A stretch of 64,000 nucleotides of DNA from Palleronia pelagia (GTDB lineage Bacteria; Pseudomonadota; Alphaproteobacteria; Rhodobacterales; Rhodobacteraceae). Numbering within the stretch: the stretch's first letter is position 1; each line of letters begins with the position of its first letter. Below, piece by piece: positions 48,172 through 57,004 of this stretch. The DNA is taken from NCBI RefSeq assembly GCF_900110115.1, contig NZ_FOCM01000006.1:1-64000 (forward strand), given 5' to 3'. A program made the translations under genes and the position numbers. The notes beneath the pieces were generated by a model, which was given only the letters and a program-made list of their open reading frames with translations, searched no databases and was not told where the DNA came from.

Positions 48172-51100
48172 ATGAGACGGTTCGAGGGCGCGGGCGGTAT
48201 CATCGGCTATTTCACCCGCCACCGCACGGCGGCCAACCTGCTGCTGGTCGTGCTGCTGGCGCTGGGCCTGGCGGCGGTCCCGCAGATGAGGGCGCAGTTT
48301 TTCCCCGATATCGTGTCGGACGACATCGACGTCAGCGTCAGCTGGCCCGGCGCGGGTGCCGAGGCGGTGGACGATGCCATCGTCGGCGTGCTGGAACCCG
48401 CGCTGCTGGCGGTCGAGGGGGTCGCCAATTCCTCGTCCCGCGCGACCGAGGGGCGCGCCTCGATCGAGCTGGAGTTCGAGCCGGGCTGGGATATGGGCCG
48501 GGCCAGCGACGACGTCGAGACCGCTCTGGACGCCGTGTCCGACCTGCCCGAAGCTGCCGAAGACCCCGAGATCCGCCGCTCGAACTGGCGCGACCGGGTG
48601 ACCGACGTGGTCATCACCGGGCCGGTGGGTGTGGATCAGCTGGCGCGGTTGTCCGATGAATTCGTCGCGCGGCTGTTCCAGGCGGGCGTGACCAAGACCA
48701 CGATCCAAGGCATCGCCGACGGGCAGATCCGGGTCGAGGTGCCGTCGTCACGGCTGGTGCAATACGACCTGACCCTGCGCGAGATCGCCGATGCCATCGG
48801 CGGCGAGGCCGACGCCGCCCAGGCGGGCGAGGTCGGCGGCACCGCCAGGGTCCGGGCAGGCATCGCGCGGCGCAGCGCCGAGGAAATCGCACAGGTCATC
48901 CTGCGGGCCGAGCCCGACGGCAGCGCGCTGCGCGTGGGCGACGTGGCGCGGATCGTGCCGCAGGGCGTGGACCGGTCCGCCGCTTATTTCGTGGGCGACG
49001 ACCCGGCCATCACCGTGCGCGTGGACCGCACCGCCAGCGGCGACGCCATTCGCATCCAGCGCCAGGTCGAAGAGGTCGTGGCCCAGATGCAGCCGTCGCT
49101 GCCGCAGGGCGTCGCGCTCGACCTGATCCGCACGCGTGCCGATTACATCTCGGGCCGGCTCGACATCCTGCTGGACAACGGCGCCATGGGCCTCGCGCTG
49201 GTGGTGGGTCTGCTGTTCCTGTTCCTGAACGCGCGCACGGCCTTCTGGGTGGCGGCGGGCATCCCGGTGGCCATGACGGCGGCCATCGCGCTGATGTACG
49301 CCGCCGGGCTGACCTTCAACATGATCTCGCTCTTCGCGCTCATCATCACGCTGGGCATCGTGGTGGACGACGCCATCGTGGTCGGCGAGCACGCCGATTT
49401 CCGCGCGCGGCAACTGGGCGAGCCGCCGGTCGTCGCCGCCGAACGCGCGGCGCGGCGCATGTTCGCGCCGGTGCTGTCGGCGACGCTGACCACGGTCATC
49501 GCCTTTTTCGGACTGGTCGCCATCGGCGGCACCTTCGGCACCCTGATCGCCGACATTCCCTTCACTGTGATCGTCGTGCTGCTGGCCAGTCTGGTCGAAT
49601 GCTTCCTGATCCTGCCCAACCACATGGCCCACGCCATCGCCACCGGCAAAAGGCGCTGGTACGACGCGCCCAGCCGCGTGGTGAACCGCGGCTTCGCCTG
49701 GGTGCGCGAACGGCTGTTCCGGCCGCTCATGCGGCTGGTGATCGTGGCGCGCTACCCGGTCGTGGCGGCGATGATCGTCCTGCTGGCCGCGCAGGCGGCG
49801 CTGTTCCTGCGCGGCGACGTGCAGTGGCGGTTCTTCAACTCGCCCGAGCGGGGCAGCGTGTCGGGCAACTTCGCCATGAGCGCGGGCGCCACGCGTGCCG
49901 ACACGATCGAGCAGATCCGCCTTTTGCAGGACGCGGTGGCGCAGGTGAGCGCCGAGTACGAGGCCGAGCATGGCCGCAACCCGGTGGACTTCGCCATGGC
50001 AACGCTCGGCGGGTCGTCGGGCCGCGGGTTGTCGGGCACCGAGAATACCGACGAGGATCTGCTGGGCGCGATCTCCATCGAACTGATCGAGGCCGATCTG
50101 CGTCCCTATTCCAGCTACGAGTTCGTGGCCGCACTGCAGGACGCCGTGCCGCGCCACCCGCAGCTGGAACAGATCAGCTTTCGCGGCTGGCGGTCGGGCC
50201 CGGGCGGCGACGCGCTGAGCGTGCAGCTGTTCGGCGCGCCGCCCGACACGCTCAAACAGGCGGCCGAGGCCCTGAAGACCCGGCTGGCGCAGTTCCCCGA
50301 GGTCAGCGCGCTGGAAGACAGCCTGTCCTACGACAAGCAGGAGCTGGTGCTGGAGCTGACTCCCCAGGGCGAGGCGCTGGGCGTCAGCATCGACGCGCTG
50401 GGCCGGACCCTGCGCGACCGGCTGTCGGGGATCGAGGCCGCGTCCTTCCCCGACGGCGTGCGCTCGGCCACCATCCGGGTCGAACTGCCCGAGGACGAGC
50501 GCACGGCCGATTTCCTGGACCGCGCCATGATCTCGACCGACGCGGGGCTGGCGCGGCTGGGCGACCTGGTGACGGTCGAAACGCGCGACGGCTTCTCGAC
50601 CATCCGGCGCGAGAACGGCATCCGCCTGGCCACCGTCACCGGCGACATCTCCGAGGACGACCCGGCCCGCGCGACGGCCATCATGTTCGCGCTCGAGACC
50701 GAGATCCTGCCCGAGCTGCGCGGCGATTTCGGCATCTCGACCGACCTGTCGGGCCTGGCCGAAGAGGAGGAGGAATTCCTGACCGACGCCTCAATCGGTT
50801 TCGCGCTGTGCATCCTCGGGATCTTCCTGGTGCTGGCCTGGATCTTCGCATCCTGGACGCGACCGCTGGTGGTGATGGCGGTGATCCCCTTCGGCCTGAT
50901 CGGGGCGATCTGGGGGCACTACATCTGGGACGTGCCGCTGAGCATCTTCACGGTGGTCGGGATGATCGGCATGACCGGCATCATCATCAACGATTCGATC
51001 GTGCTGGTGACGACGGTGGACGAGTATTCCGAGACGCGCGGCCTGGTGCCCGCCATCGTGGACGCGGCCTGCGACCGGTTGCGGCCCGTCCTGCTGACCA

Positions 51101-51555
51101 CGCTGACCACCGTTCTGGGCCTTGCCCCGCTGCTCTACGAAGGGTCGAGCCAGGCGCAGTTCCTCAAGCCCACGGTCATCACGCTGGTCTATGGCCTCGG
51201 CTTCGGCATGGCGCTGGTGTTGCTGCTGGTGCCCGCCGTGCTGGCCATCGGGCAGGATTTCGGTCGCTTCCTGCGGGCGGCGCGGCGGCTGGGCCGGACG
51301 GGGCATGGCACGGGCGGCGCAAGGGCCGTGCTGGTCGCATCGGGGCTGGCCATCGCGGCGCTGTTCGCGGCGACTCTGGGCAGCCTGGCGGTGACGGGAT
51401 CGGTGTGGTCGCCGCTTGCTGGGCTGGCGACGGGCGGCGCGTGGCAGGTCTTCGGCCTGTTCGCGGCGGCGAGTTTCGTGGTGGTTATCCTTGCGGCCAT
51501 CGCCGGGGCCTTCTTGCTGCGTGCGCCCGGCGGCCCCATGCCCCCGGCCGAGTGA
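48172..51555 (+). CDS. RND-family efflux permease
   Basis: Proton-driven inner-membrane pump of the AcrB superfamily, 1,127 residues. The first helix (NLLLVVLLALGLAAVP) is followed by the large periplasmic domain, then helices 2-6 with ITLGIVVDDAIVVGEHADF (conserved Asp pair), a second periplasmic loop, and helices 8-12 with the matching IINDSIVLVTTVDEYSETRG. After the usual end (VPAVLAIGQDFGRF) about 85 residues add two further hydrophobic segments. ATG at 48172 is used; an in-frame GTG at 48136 would add 12 residues. Substrate unknown. Confidence 0.92.
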   Translation: MRRFEGAGGIIGYFTRHRTAANLLLVVLLALGLAAVPQMRAQFFPDIVSDDIDVSVSWPGAGAEAVDDAIVGVLEPALLAVEGVANSSSRATEGRASIELEFEPGWDMGRASDDVETALDAVSDLPEAAEDPEIRRSNWRDRVTDVVITGPVGVDQLARLSDEFVARLFQAGVTKTTIQGIADGQIRVEVPSSRLVQYDLTLREIADAIGGEADAAQAGEVGGTARVRAGIARRSAEEIAQVILRAEPDGSALRVGDVARIVPQGVDRSAAYFVGDDPAITVRVDRTASGDAIRIQRQVEEVVAQMQPSLPQGVALDLIRTRADYISGRLDILLDNGAMGLALVVGLLFLFLNARTAFWVAAGIPVAMTAAIALMYAAGLTFNMISLFALIITLGIVVDDAIVVGEHADFRARQLGEPPVVAAERAARRMFAPVLSATLTTVIAFFGLVAIGGTFGTLIADIPFTVIVVLLASLVECFLILPNHMAHAIATGKRRWYDAPSRVVNRGFAWVRERLFRPLMRLVIVARYPVVAAMIVLLAAQAALFLRGDVQWRFFNSPERGSVSGNFAMSAGATRADTIEQIRLLQDAVAQVSAEYEAEHGRNPVDFAMATLGGSSGRGLSGTENTDEDLLGAISIELIEADLRPYSSYEFVAALQDAVPRHPQLEQISFRGWRSGPGGDALSVQLFGAPPDTLKQAAEALKTRLAQFPEVSALEDSLSYDKQELVLELTPQGEALGVSIDALGRTLRDRLSGIEAASFPDGVRSATIRVELPEDERTADFLDRAMISTDAGLARLGDLVTVETRDGFSTIRRENGIRLATVTGDISEDDPARATAIMFALETEILPELRGDFGISTDLSGLAEEEEEFLTDASIGFALCILGIFLVLAWIFASWTRPLVVMAVIPFGLIGAIWGHYIWDVPLSIFTVVGMIGMTGIIINDSIVLVTTVDEYSETRGLVPAIVDAACDRLRPVLLTTLTTVLGLAPLLYEGSSQAQFLKPTVITLVYGLGFGMALVLLLVPAVLAIGQDFGRFLRAARRLGRTGHGTGGARAVLVASGLAIAALFAATLGSLAVTGSVWSPLAGLATGGAWQVFGLFAAASFVVVILAAIAGAFLLRAPGGPMPPAE

Positions 51556-51561
51556 GCGGCG

Positions 51562-52335
51562 TCAATCGCAGCCCTTGATCTCGACCGCGCCGCTTTGGCC
51601 CAGGACGGTCAGGCGCAGCGCCCCGCGGTCCAGCCCCAGCGCCATGCCCCGCGGCGCGAAGACCTCGGACGACACGTGCAGCATGTTGCCGTCGCGCCGC
51701 GTCACGCTGTCGGCGACCCAGAAGCGCGGATCGCCCGGCTCGATCACGCCGTGTTCGTCCCCGCCCATGGCAGGCAGGCGCAGCCGCGCGTCGACCCGCA
51801 GGCCCCGATCGGTGGGCGTCAGGCGGCAGTCCAGCGGCCCGGCCCCGGCCTTGCCCCCGGGCACCGGCCGGTCCGACAGGGCGGCGCGGATGCGGGCATC
51901 GGCCCGCGCGCTGGCCGCCGGAAGGGTGCCGGACAGCTGTGCCGAGACCGGCACGCAGATGTCGCGGCACACCCCCATGTCGAGGTTCAGGCGCAATTCG
52001 ACCGGCGCGCGCGGGTCGCGCGGCTCGACGATCAGCGGCAAGGTCACGCCGACGTCGTAGCCCACCGACCGCATGCCGTTCTGGTCGAACACGTGCGGCA
52101 CCGGCCAGACCACCCGCACGCCGGCCAGGTTGGTCGAGCCCGACCAGTTGAAGCTGGGCGGGATGCCCGCCTCGCCCGGCGCGCGCCAATAGGTCTTCCA
52201 TCCCGGCGCCAGGTTGATCTGCAGCGCGGCGGTGTGCGATCCGCCGTCGCGCCAGCCGGGCAGCAGGGACACCTGCGCCATTTCGGCCCGCAGCGGGGCG
52301 GCGAGAAGGATCAGAAGAGCGACGAGACGAAACAT
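51562..52335 (-). CDS. Secreted DsbD N-terminal-domain-like protein
   Basis: A 257-residue periplasmic protein with a signal peptide (1-17, ...APLRAE) and a PF11412-like thiol-disulfide interchange domain. In E. coli DsbD this domain passes electrons through a cysteine pair; here the pair appears as VCRDIC (about residues 117-122, CxxxC). The opening YLPGWRDGG...HTAALQINLAPGWKTYWR-type sequence is typical. No transmembrane part of DsbD is encoded next to it, so it is either a stand-alone member or partners another gene. It converges with the RND pump gene, 6 bases away. Confidence 0.85.
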   Translation of the reverse strand: MFRLVALLILLAAPLRAEMAQVSLLPGWRDGGSHTAALQINLAPGWKTYWRAPGEAGIPPSFNWSGSTNLAGVRVVWPVPHVFDQNGMRSVGYDVGVTLPLIVEPRDPRAPVELRLNLDMGVCRDICVPVSAQLSGTLPAASARADARIRAALSDRPVPGGKAGAGPLDCRLTPTDRGLRVDARLRLPAMGGDEHGVIEPGDPRFWVADSVTRRDGNMLHVSSEVFAPRGMALGLDRGALRLTVLGQSGAVEIKGCD

Positions 52336-52442
52336 GCCGTCCTTCTTGCGCCACGGCGCCGCGTTTGGAAATCACGTCTGCGCGAAAGAACGCGAACCGT
52401 GTGCCCCTTGCGACGGTCGCCCGCTGTGCCATCTTGGGGGGC

Positions 52443-53003
52443 ATGGACTACACCAACCTGACTGGACGCCTGGCGATCGCCATGCCGGGCATGGGCGATC
52501 CGCGCTTCGAGCGGTCGGTCATCCTGCTCTGCGCGCATGGCGAGGACGGGGCCATGGGGCTGATCCTGAACAAGCCCGCCTCGCAGGTCGACTTCACCGA
52601 GCTGATGGAACAGCTCGACATACCGCTGACCGCGCCCACCAGCCGACCGATCCACTTCGGTGGCCCGGTCGAGATGCAGCGCGGCTTCGTGCTGCACACG
52701 CGCGACTACGCCGGCGATAGCACCACGCTGACCGTGGGCGAGGATTTCGGCATGACCGCGACGCTGGACGTGCTGCGCGCCATCGCGGGCGGGCAGGGGC
52801 CGCGCGACGCGCTCGTGGCGCTGGGTTACGCGGGCTGGGGCGCCGGCCAGCTCGAGGACGAGATCGCGCAGAACGGCTGGCTGATCGCGGACCCGACGCC
52901 CGAGCTGGTCTTCGCCCCCGACAACGACGGGAAATGGATGGCGGCCATCGGCACGCTGGGGATCGATCCACTGCTGCTGTCGTCCGAGGGCGGACGGGCC
53001 TGA
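52443..53003 (+). CDS. YqgE/AlgH family protein
   Basis: A 186-residue protein of the UPF0301 family. The conserved opening NLTGRLAIAMPGMGDPRFER, the LCAHGEDGAMGLILNKP block, PIHFGGPVE, and GYAGWGAGQLEDEI define it. Structures of relatives exist but no agreed biochemical function does; AlgH was linked to alginate regulation in Pseudomonas. ATG at 52443 is preceded by GGGGGG. It stands alone. Confidence 0.92.
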   Translation: MDYTNLTGRLAIAMPGMGDPRFERSVILLCAHGEDGAMGLILNKPASQVDFTELMEQLDIPLTAPTSRPIHFGGPVEMQRGFVLHTRDYAGDSTTLTVGEDFGMTATLDVLRAIAGGQGPRDALVALGYAGWGAGQLEDEIAQNGWLIADPTPELVFAPDNDGKWMAAIGTLGIDPLLLSSEGGRA

Positions 53004-53021
53004 GCAGGGACGCCGCGCGGC

Positions 53022-53963
53022 CTAGCGCGGCGCGGCGGCACGGCGCAGGCGGTCGTTGATCGCGCGGCCCAGCCCGGTCTCGGGGATCGGCGCCACCGCG
53101 ATGCGGTCCGCCCCCATGGCGTCCAGCCGGTGCAGCGCCCCGAACAGGCCCGCCGCCGCCTCGACCAGGTCGCCCGAGGGGGACAGGTTCAGCGCGGCCT
53201 CTACCGGGCCGAAGCCCAGCAGGATCTCGTCCGGCTCCGGATCGGTCACGTTCAGCCGGACACTGCCGCGCGGCGCGTAGTGCGAGGCGAGCTGACCCGG
53301 CGCGTTCGGCGTCGCGCTGGCGACGGGCGGCAGGAGCGGTGCCCCCAGGCAGGCCTCGGCGGTCTCGGCGGGCAGGCCGCCGGGCCGCAGCAGGCGGCAG
53401 CCCGCGTCGTCGCAGGCCAGGATCGTCGACTCGACCCCCACCGTGCAGGGACCGCCATCCACCACCGCGGCGATCCGGTTGGACAGGTGGTCCATCACGT
53501 GGTCCGCCGTCGTCGCGCTGATCCGGCCCGAGGGGTTGGCCGAGGGCGCGGCCACCGGGCGTCCGGTGTGCGCCAGAAGGTCGCGGGCCAGCCGGTTCGC
53601 GGGCACCCGGATCGCCACCGTGGACAGGCCCGCCGTGACCAGCGGCGACAGGCCCGCGTCGGGCCGCAAAGGCAGCACGAGGGTCATCGGCCCCGGCCAG
53701 AACGCCTCGGCTAGTCGGGCGGCATCGCCCGACAGCGTGGCGTATCTCGTGACCGCGTCCATATCCGGCAGGTGGACGATCAGCGGGTTGAAGCTGGGCC
53801 GGTTCTTGGCGGCGAAGATCCCCGCCACCGCCCGCCCGTCGCTGGCGTCGCCGCCCAGACCATAAACCGTCTCGGTCGGGAAGGCGACCAGCGCGCTCCC
53901 CCGCAATAGGGCGGCCGCGCGGTCCAGGTCGGACGCCGACGATCCCAGCCGCAGGGCGGTCAT
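53022..53963 (-). CDS. Threonylcarbamoyl-AMP synthase (Sua5/TsaC)
   Basis: Makes the threonylcarbamoyl-adenylate used for the t6A modification of tRNAs that read ANN codons. The 313-residue length shows the Sua5 architecture: an N-terminal YrdC/TsaC domain (FPTETVYGLGGDA, KNRPSFNPLIVH, APSANPSGR) plus a C-terminal Sua5 domain (PGQLASHYAPRGSVRL). ATG at 53963 is used; an upstream TTG frame adds 7 residues. No strong ribosome site was seen. Confidence 0.93.
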   Translation of the reverse strand: MTALRLGSSASDLDRAAALLRGSALVAFPTETVYGLGGDASDGRAVAGIFAAKNRPSFNPLIVHLPDMDAVTRYATLSGDAARLAEAFWPGPMTLVLPLRPDAGLSPLVTAGLSTVAIRVPANRLARDLLAHTGRPVAAPSANPSGRISATTADHVMDHLSNRIAAVVDGGPCTVGVESTILACDDAGCRLLRPGGLPAETAEACLGAPLLPPVASATPNAPGQLASHYAPRGSVRLNVTDPEPDEILLGFGPVEAALNLSPSGDLVEAAAGLFGALHRLDAMGADRIAVAPIPETGLGRAINDRLRRAAAPR

Positions 53964-54109
53964 GGGTGCGCCGGGTTGACGCAAGGGCAGTGACGTGGCG
54001 TTTTCATTGCCGGAGTTCCGTGGGTGTATAACGTCTATCGTGCAATTTCAGGGCCATATCGTGCCCGGCGGCCCGTTTCCAGCCGCCCGCTTCGTTAGGA
54101 GAGACCGAC

Positions 54110-55813
54110 ATGCCATACCGTGCCCCCGTGCGGGATTACAGCTTTCTGTTCGATCATGTGGTGGGCCTTGAGCAGGTCACGGCGACCGACCGCTTCGCCG
54201 AGGCGACGCCTGACATGGTCGAGGCCATCCTGACCGAGGCGGGCCGGATGTGCGAAGAGGTTCTGGCCCCGCTGCAACGCAATGGCGACACGCATCCCGC
54301 CAGGCTTGAGAACGGCGTCGTCCGCACGTCGCCCGGCTTCGACGAGGGCTACAAGGCCATCGCCGAGGGCGGCTGGGTAGGCATCTCGGCCGATCCCGAA
54401 TTCGGCGGCATGGGCCTGCCCATGACGGTCACGACCGCCGTGAACGAGATGATGGCCTCGGCCTGCCTGGCGCTGCAGCTGAACCCGTTGATGACCCAGG
54501 GCCAGATCGAGGCGCTGGAACACCACGCCAGCGACGAGCTGAAGGCGCTGTACCTGCCCAAGCTCATCTCGGGCGAATGGTGCGGCACCATGAACCTGAC
54601 CGAGCCGCAGGCGGGCAGCGACGTGGGCGCGCTGAAGGCCAAGGCCGAGCCGCAGGACGATGGCACCTACGCCATCACCGGGCAGAAGATCTACATCTCT
54701 TGGGGCGACAACGACTTCTCGGAGAATGTCTGCCACCTGGTGCTGGCGCGCCTGCCGGGCGCGGTCGAGGGAACGAAGGGCATCAGCCTATTCATGGTGC
54801 CCAAGTTCATCCCCGACGCCGACGGCAAGCCGGGCGAGCGCAACGACCTGCGCGTCGTGTCGCTGGAGCACAAGATGGGCCTGCACGGCAGCCCCACCGC
54901 TGTGATGGAGTATTCCGGCGCGAAAGGCTGGATGGTCGGCCCCGAGAACGGCGGCATGGCGGCGATGTTCACCATGATGAACAACGCGCGGCTGGGCGTC
55001 GGCGGTCAGGGCATCGGCGTCGCCGAAGGCGCCTACCAGCACGCGCTGGCCTACGCGCTGGACCGCAAGCAGGGCCGCGCAGGCGGATCGGGCAGCATCG
55101 TGGAGCACGCCGACGTGCGCCGGATGCTGACCGAGATGAAGGCCGAGACCTGGGCCGCGCGCGCCATCGCGCTCAGCTGTGCGGTGGCCATCGACATGAC
55201 CACCGCCACCGGAGACGCGGGCTGGAAGGCGCGGGCCGCGTTCCTCACGCCCATCGCCAAGGCCTTCGGCACCGATGTCGGCATGGCCGTGTCGCAGACC
55301 GGCGTGCAGGTGCATGGCGGCATGGGTTTCGTAGAGGAAACCGGCGCGGCGCAGTATTCGCGCGACGTCCGGGTGACCGCGATCTACGAGGGGACGAACG
55401 GGATCCAGGCCATGGACCTGGTGGCGCGCAAGATGATGGATGGCGGCGAGGCCGCGGGCGCCCTGCTGGACGAGATCGTGGCCGATGCCAAGTCGGCGCA
55501 GGACGATCTGCCTGACATGGCCCAGGCCGTGTTCGACGCGGCCGAAACCCTGCGCGAGACCACCGACTGGCTGGTGGCGCAGGAGCTGCAGGACCGCTTC
55601 GCCGTGGCCGTTCCCTATCTGCGGGCGTTCGCCCGGGTCCTCGGCGCGGGCTTCCACCTGCGGGCGGCCATGAAGGGCGACGATCCCCGCCGCGCGCTGG
55701 CCCGCTTCTATATCGAGCGGATGCTGCCCGAGCACGCGGGACTTCTGGCGCAGGTGCGGCAGGGGGCGGACGGCCTTTACGACCTGTCGCTGGACGACCT
55801 GGCGGCGGCGTGA
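54110..55813 (+). CDS. Long-type acyl-CoA dehydrogenase (AidB/DmdC-like architecture)
   Basis: A FAD-dependent acyl-CoA dehydrogenase, 567 residues, longer than the usual ~380. After the N-terminal helices come MNLTEPQAGSDVGALK, KIYISWGDND and GLHGSPTAVMEYSG. The catalytic-base segment is IYEGTNGIQAMDL (Glu around residue 427). A further C-terminal domain of ~120 residues belongs to the acetyl-CoA dehydrogenase-like C-terminal group. Long enzymes of this type include 3-methylmercaptopropionyl-CoA dehydrogenase (DmdC) of Roseobacters, but no dmdB or dmdD lies nearby, so the substrate is open. AGGAGA precedes the ATG. Confidence 0.9.
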   Translation: MPYRAPVRDYSFLFDHVVGLEQVTATDRFAEATPDMVEAILTEAGRMCEEVLAPLQRNGDTHPARLENGVVRTSPGFDEGYKAIAEGGWVGISADPEFGGMGLPMTVTTAVNEMMASACLALQLNPLMTQGQIEALEHHASDELKALYLPKLISGEWCGTMNLTEPQAGSDVGALKAKAEPQDDGTYAITGQKIYISWGDNDFSENVCHLVLARLPGAVEGTKGISLFMVPKFIPDADGKPGERNDLRVVSLEHKMGLHGSPTAVMEYSGAKGWMVGPENGGMAAMFTMMNNARLGVGGQGIGVAEGAYQHALAYALDRKQGRAGGSGSIVEHADVRRMLTEMKAETWAARAIALSCAVAIDMTTATGDAGWKARAAFLTPIAKAFGTDVGMAVSQTGVQVHGGMGFVEETGAAQYSRDVRVTAIYEGTNGIQAMDLVARKMMDGGEAAGALLDEIVADAKSAQDDLPDMAQAVFDAAETLRETTDWLVAQELQDRFAVAVPYLRAFARVLGAGFHLRAAMKGDDPRRALARFYIERMLPEHAGLLAQVRQGADGLYDLSLDDLAAA

Positions 55814-55846
55814 TCGCACCATACGGGCGGCGCGCCTGCCGGGACC

Positions 55847-55877
55847 GGTCCGCAGAGGTATTTGCGGACCAGTGATG
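55847..55877 (+). repeat. Dispersed hairpin motif, copy 4
   Basis: GGTCCGCA (55847-55854), loop GAGGTATT, TGCGGACC (55863-55870), tail AGTGATG. The stem sequence differs completely from copies 1 and 3 (CCCC/GGGG), yet pairing and the GAGGTATTT loop are kept. Confidence 0.8.
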
Positions 55878-55909
55878 CAGCCGGGCCGCGCGGGTTGTCT
55901 TCCCGGGCG

Positions 55910-55934
55910 CTTGAGTATTTGAAGACCAGTGATG
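55910..55934 (+). repeat. Dispersed hairpin motif, copy 5 (short form)
   Basis: CTT-GAGTATTTG-AAG followed by ACCAGTGATG (55910-55934). The stem is only three pairs, but loop and tail match the other copies. It lies 33 bases after copy 4, so the two stand in tandem. Confidence 0.7.
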
Positions 55935-55935
55935 G

Positions 55936-55968
55936 AAGGGGCGCGCCGGATCCCACGGCGCGCCCCTT
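55936..55968 (+). terminator. Strong hairpin after the acyl-CoA dehydrogenase region
   Basis: AAGGGGCGCGCC (55936-55947), loop GGATCCCAC, GGCGCGCCCCTT (55957-55968): a perfect 12-bp stem 20 bases before the next gene's start. It may insulate the MBL-fold gene from upstream transcription. Confidence 0.65.
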
Positions 55969-55987
55969 GTCGGTTCAAGGGGGCGGC

Positions 55988-57004
55988 ATGGGCGAAAAGC
56001 TGATCTATCCGTGGGACGCGGCGCCGGAGCACGGGCAGCCGCTCGAGGTCGCGCCGGGCATCGAATGGGTGCGCCTGCCGCTGCCCATGGCGCTGGACCA
56101 CGTGAATTGCTGGATCCTTCAAGAGGATGATGGCGTCACCGTGGTCGATACCGGATTCGCGTCGAAGCTGACCAGGCGGCTATGGGAGCAAGCGCTGGAC
56201 GGGCGGCGCGTCAGCCGTGTTGTGGTCACCCACCATCATCCCGATCACGTGGGGCTGGCGGGCTGGTTTATGGAACAGGGCGCCGAGCTGTGGATGACGC
56301 GGGTGGCCTGGCTCATGGCGCGGATGTTGCGGCTGGACGAGCAGGACCGCCCCGCACCCGAGACCGTGGATTTCTGGCGCGCGTCCGGCATGGCGGCCGA
56401 GGTGCTGGCGCAGCGGCTGGAGGAACGCCCGTTCAACTTCGCCGACGTGGTGGCGCCGATGCCGCTGGGCTATCGCCGGCTGGACGAAGGCGCGACGCTG
56501 CGCATGGGCGGGCGCGACTGGGTGGTGCGGCTGGGCGCAGGCCATGCGCCGGACCACGCGACGTTCTGGTGTGACGAAGACGGCCTCGTATTGGGCGGCG
56601 ACCAGCTGTTGCCGTCGATCTCGCCCAATCTGGGGCTCTACGCGACCGAGCCCATGGCCGACCCGGTGGGCGACTGGCTGGACGCCTGCGCGCGGCTGGC
56701 CCGTTTCGCCGACTCTGGACAACTGGTCCTGCCGGGGCACAAGCTGCCGTTTCGGGGCTTGCCGCTGCGGTTGCGGCAGCTGATCGATAACCACCACGGC
56801 GCGCTGTCGCGGCTCGAGGCGCACCTCTCCCAGCCGCGCACCGCCGGCGAGTGCTTCGCGCCGCTGTTCAAGCGCGAGATCCGGGGCGGCGAATACGGGC
56901 TGGCGCTGGTCGAGGCCGCGGCCCATTGCCAGCACCTTTACCTGCAGGGCCGCGCCACGCGCGAACGGCGCGCGGACGGAGCCTGGGTCTACCGCGCGGT
57001 CTAG
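55988..57004 (+). CDS. MBL-fold metallo-hydrolase
   Basis: A 338-residue metallo-beta-lactamase-fold hydrolase with a C-terminal winged-helix-like extension (about 260-330). Zinc motifs: VVTHHHPDHVG (HxHxDH, about residues 81-91), a downstream LGAGHAPDHATFW with its histidine, a LVLGGDQLL Asp strand and a late LPGHKLPF histidine. Substrates of such two-domain proteins include thioesters and lactones. The terminating codons overlap those of the convergent dehydrogenase by 4 bases. It may act with the upstream acyl-CoA dehydrogenase, but two repeats and a hairpin separate them. Confidence 0.88.
   Translation: MGEKLIYPWDAAPEHGQPLEVAPGIEWVRLPLPMALDHVNCWILQEDDGVTVVDTGFASKLTRRLWEQALDGRRVSRVVVTHHHPDHVGLAGWFMEQGAELWMTRVAWLMARMLRLDEQDRPAPETVDFWRASGMAAEVLAQRLEERPFNFADVVAPMPLGYRRLDEGATLRMGGRDWVVRLGAGHAPDHATFWCDEDGLVLGGDQLLPSISPNLGLYATEPMADPVGDWLDACARLARFADSGQLVLPGHKLPFRGLPLRLRQLIDNHHGALSRLEAHLSQPRTAGECFAPLFKREIRGGEYGLALVEAAAHCQHLYLQGRATRERRADGAWVYRAV

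Noticed and set aside
54110-55813. Firm DmdC (DMSP demethylation pathway) assignment
   Set aside because: Length and domains fit, but many long acyl-CoA dehydrogenases look alike and no other dmd gene is nearby.
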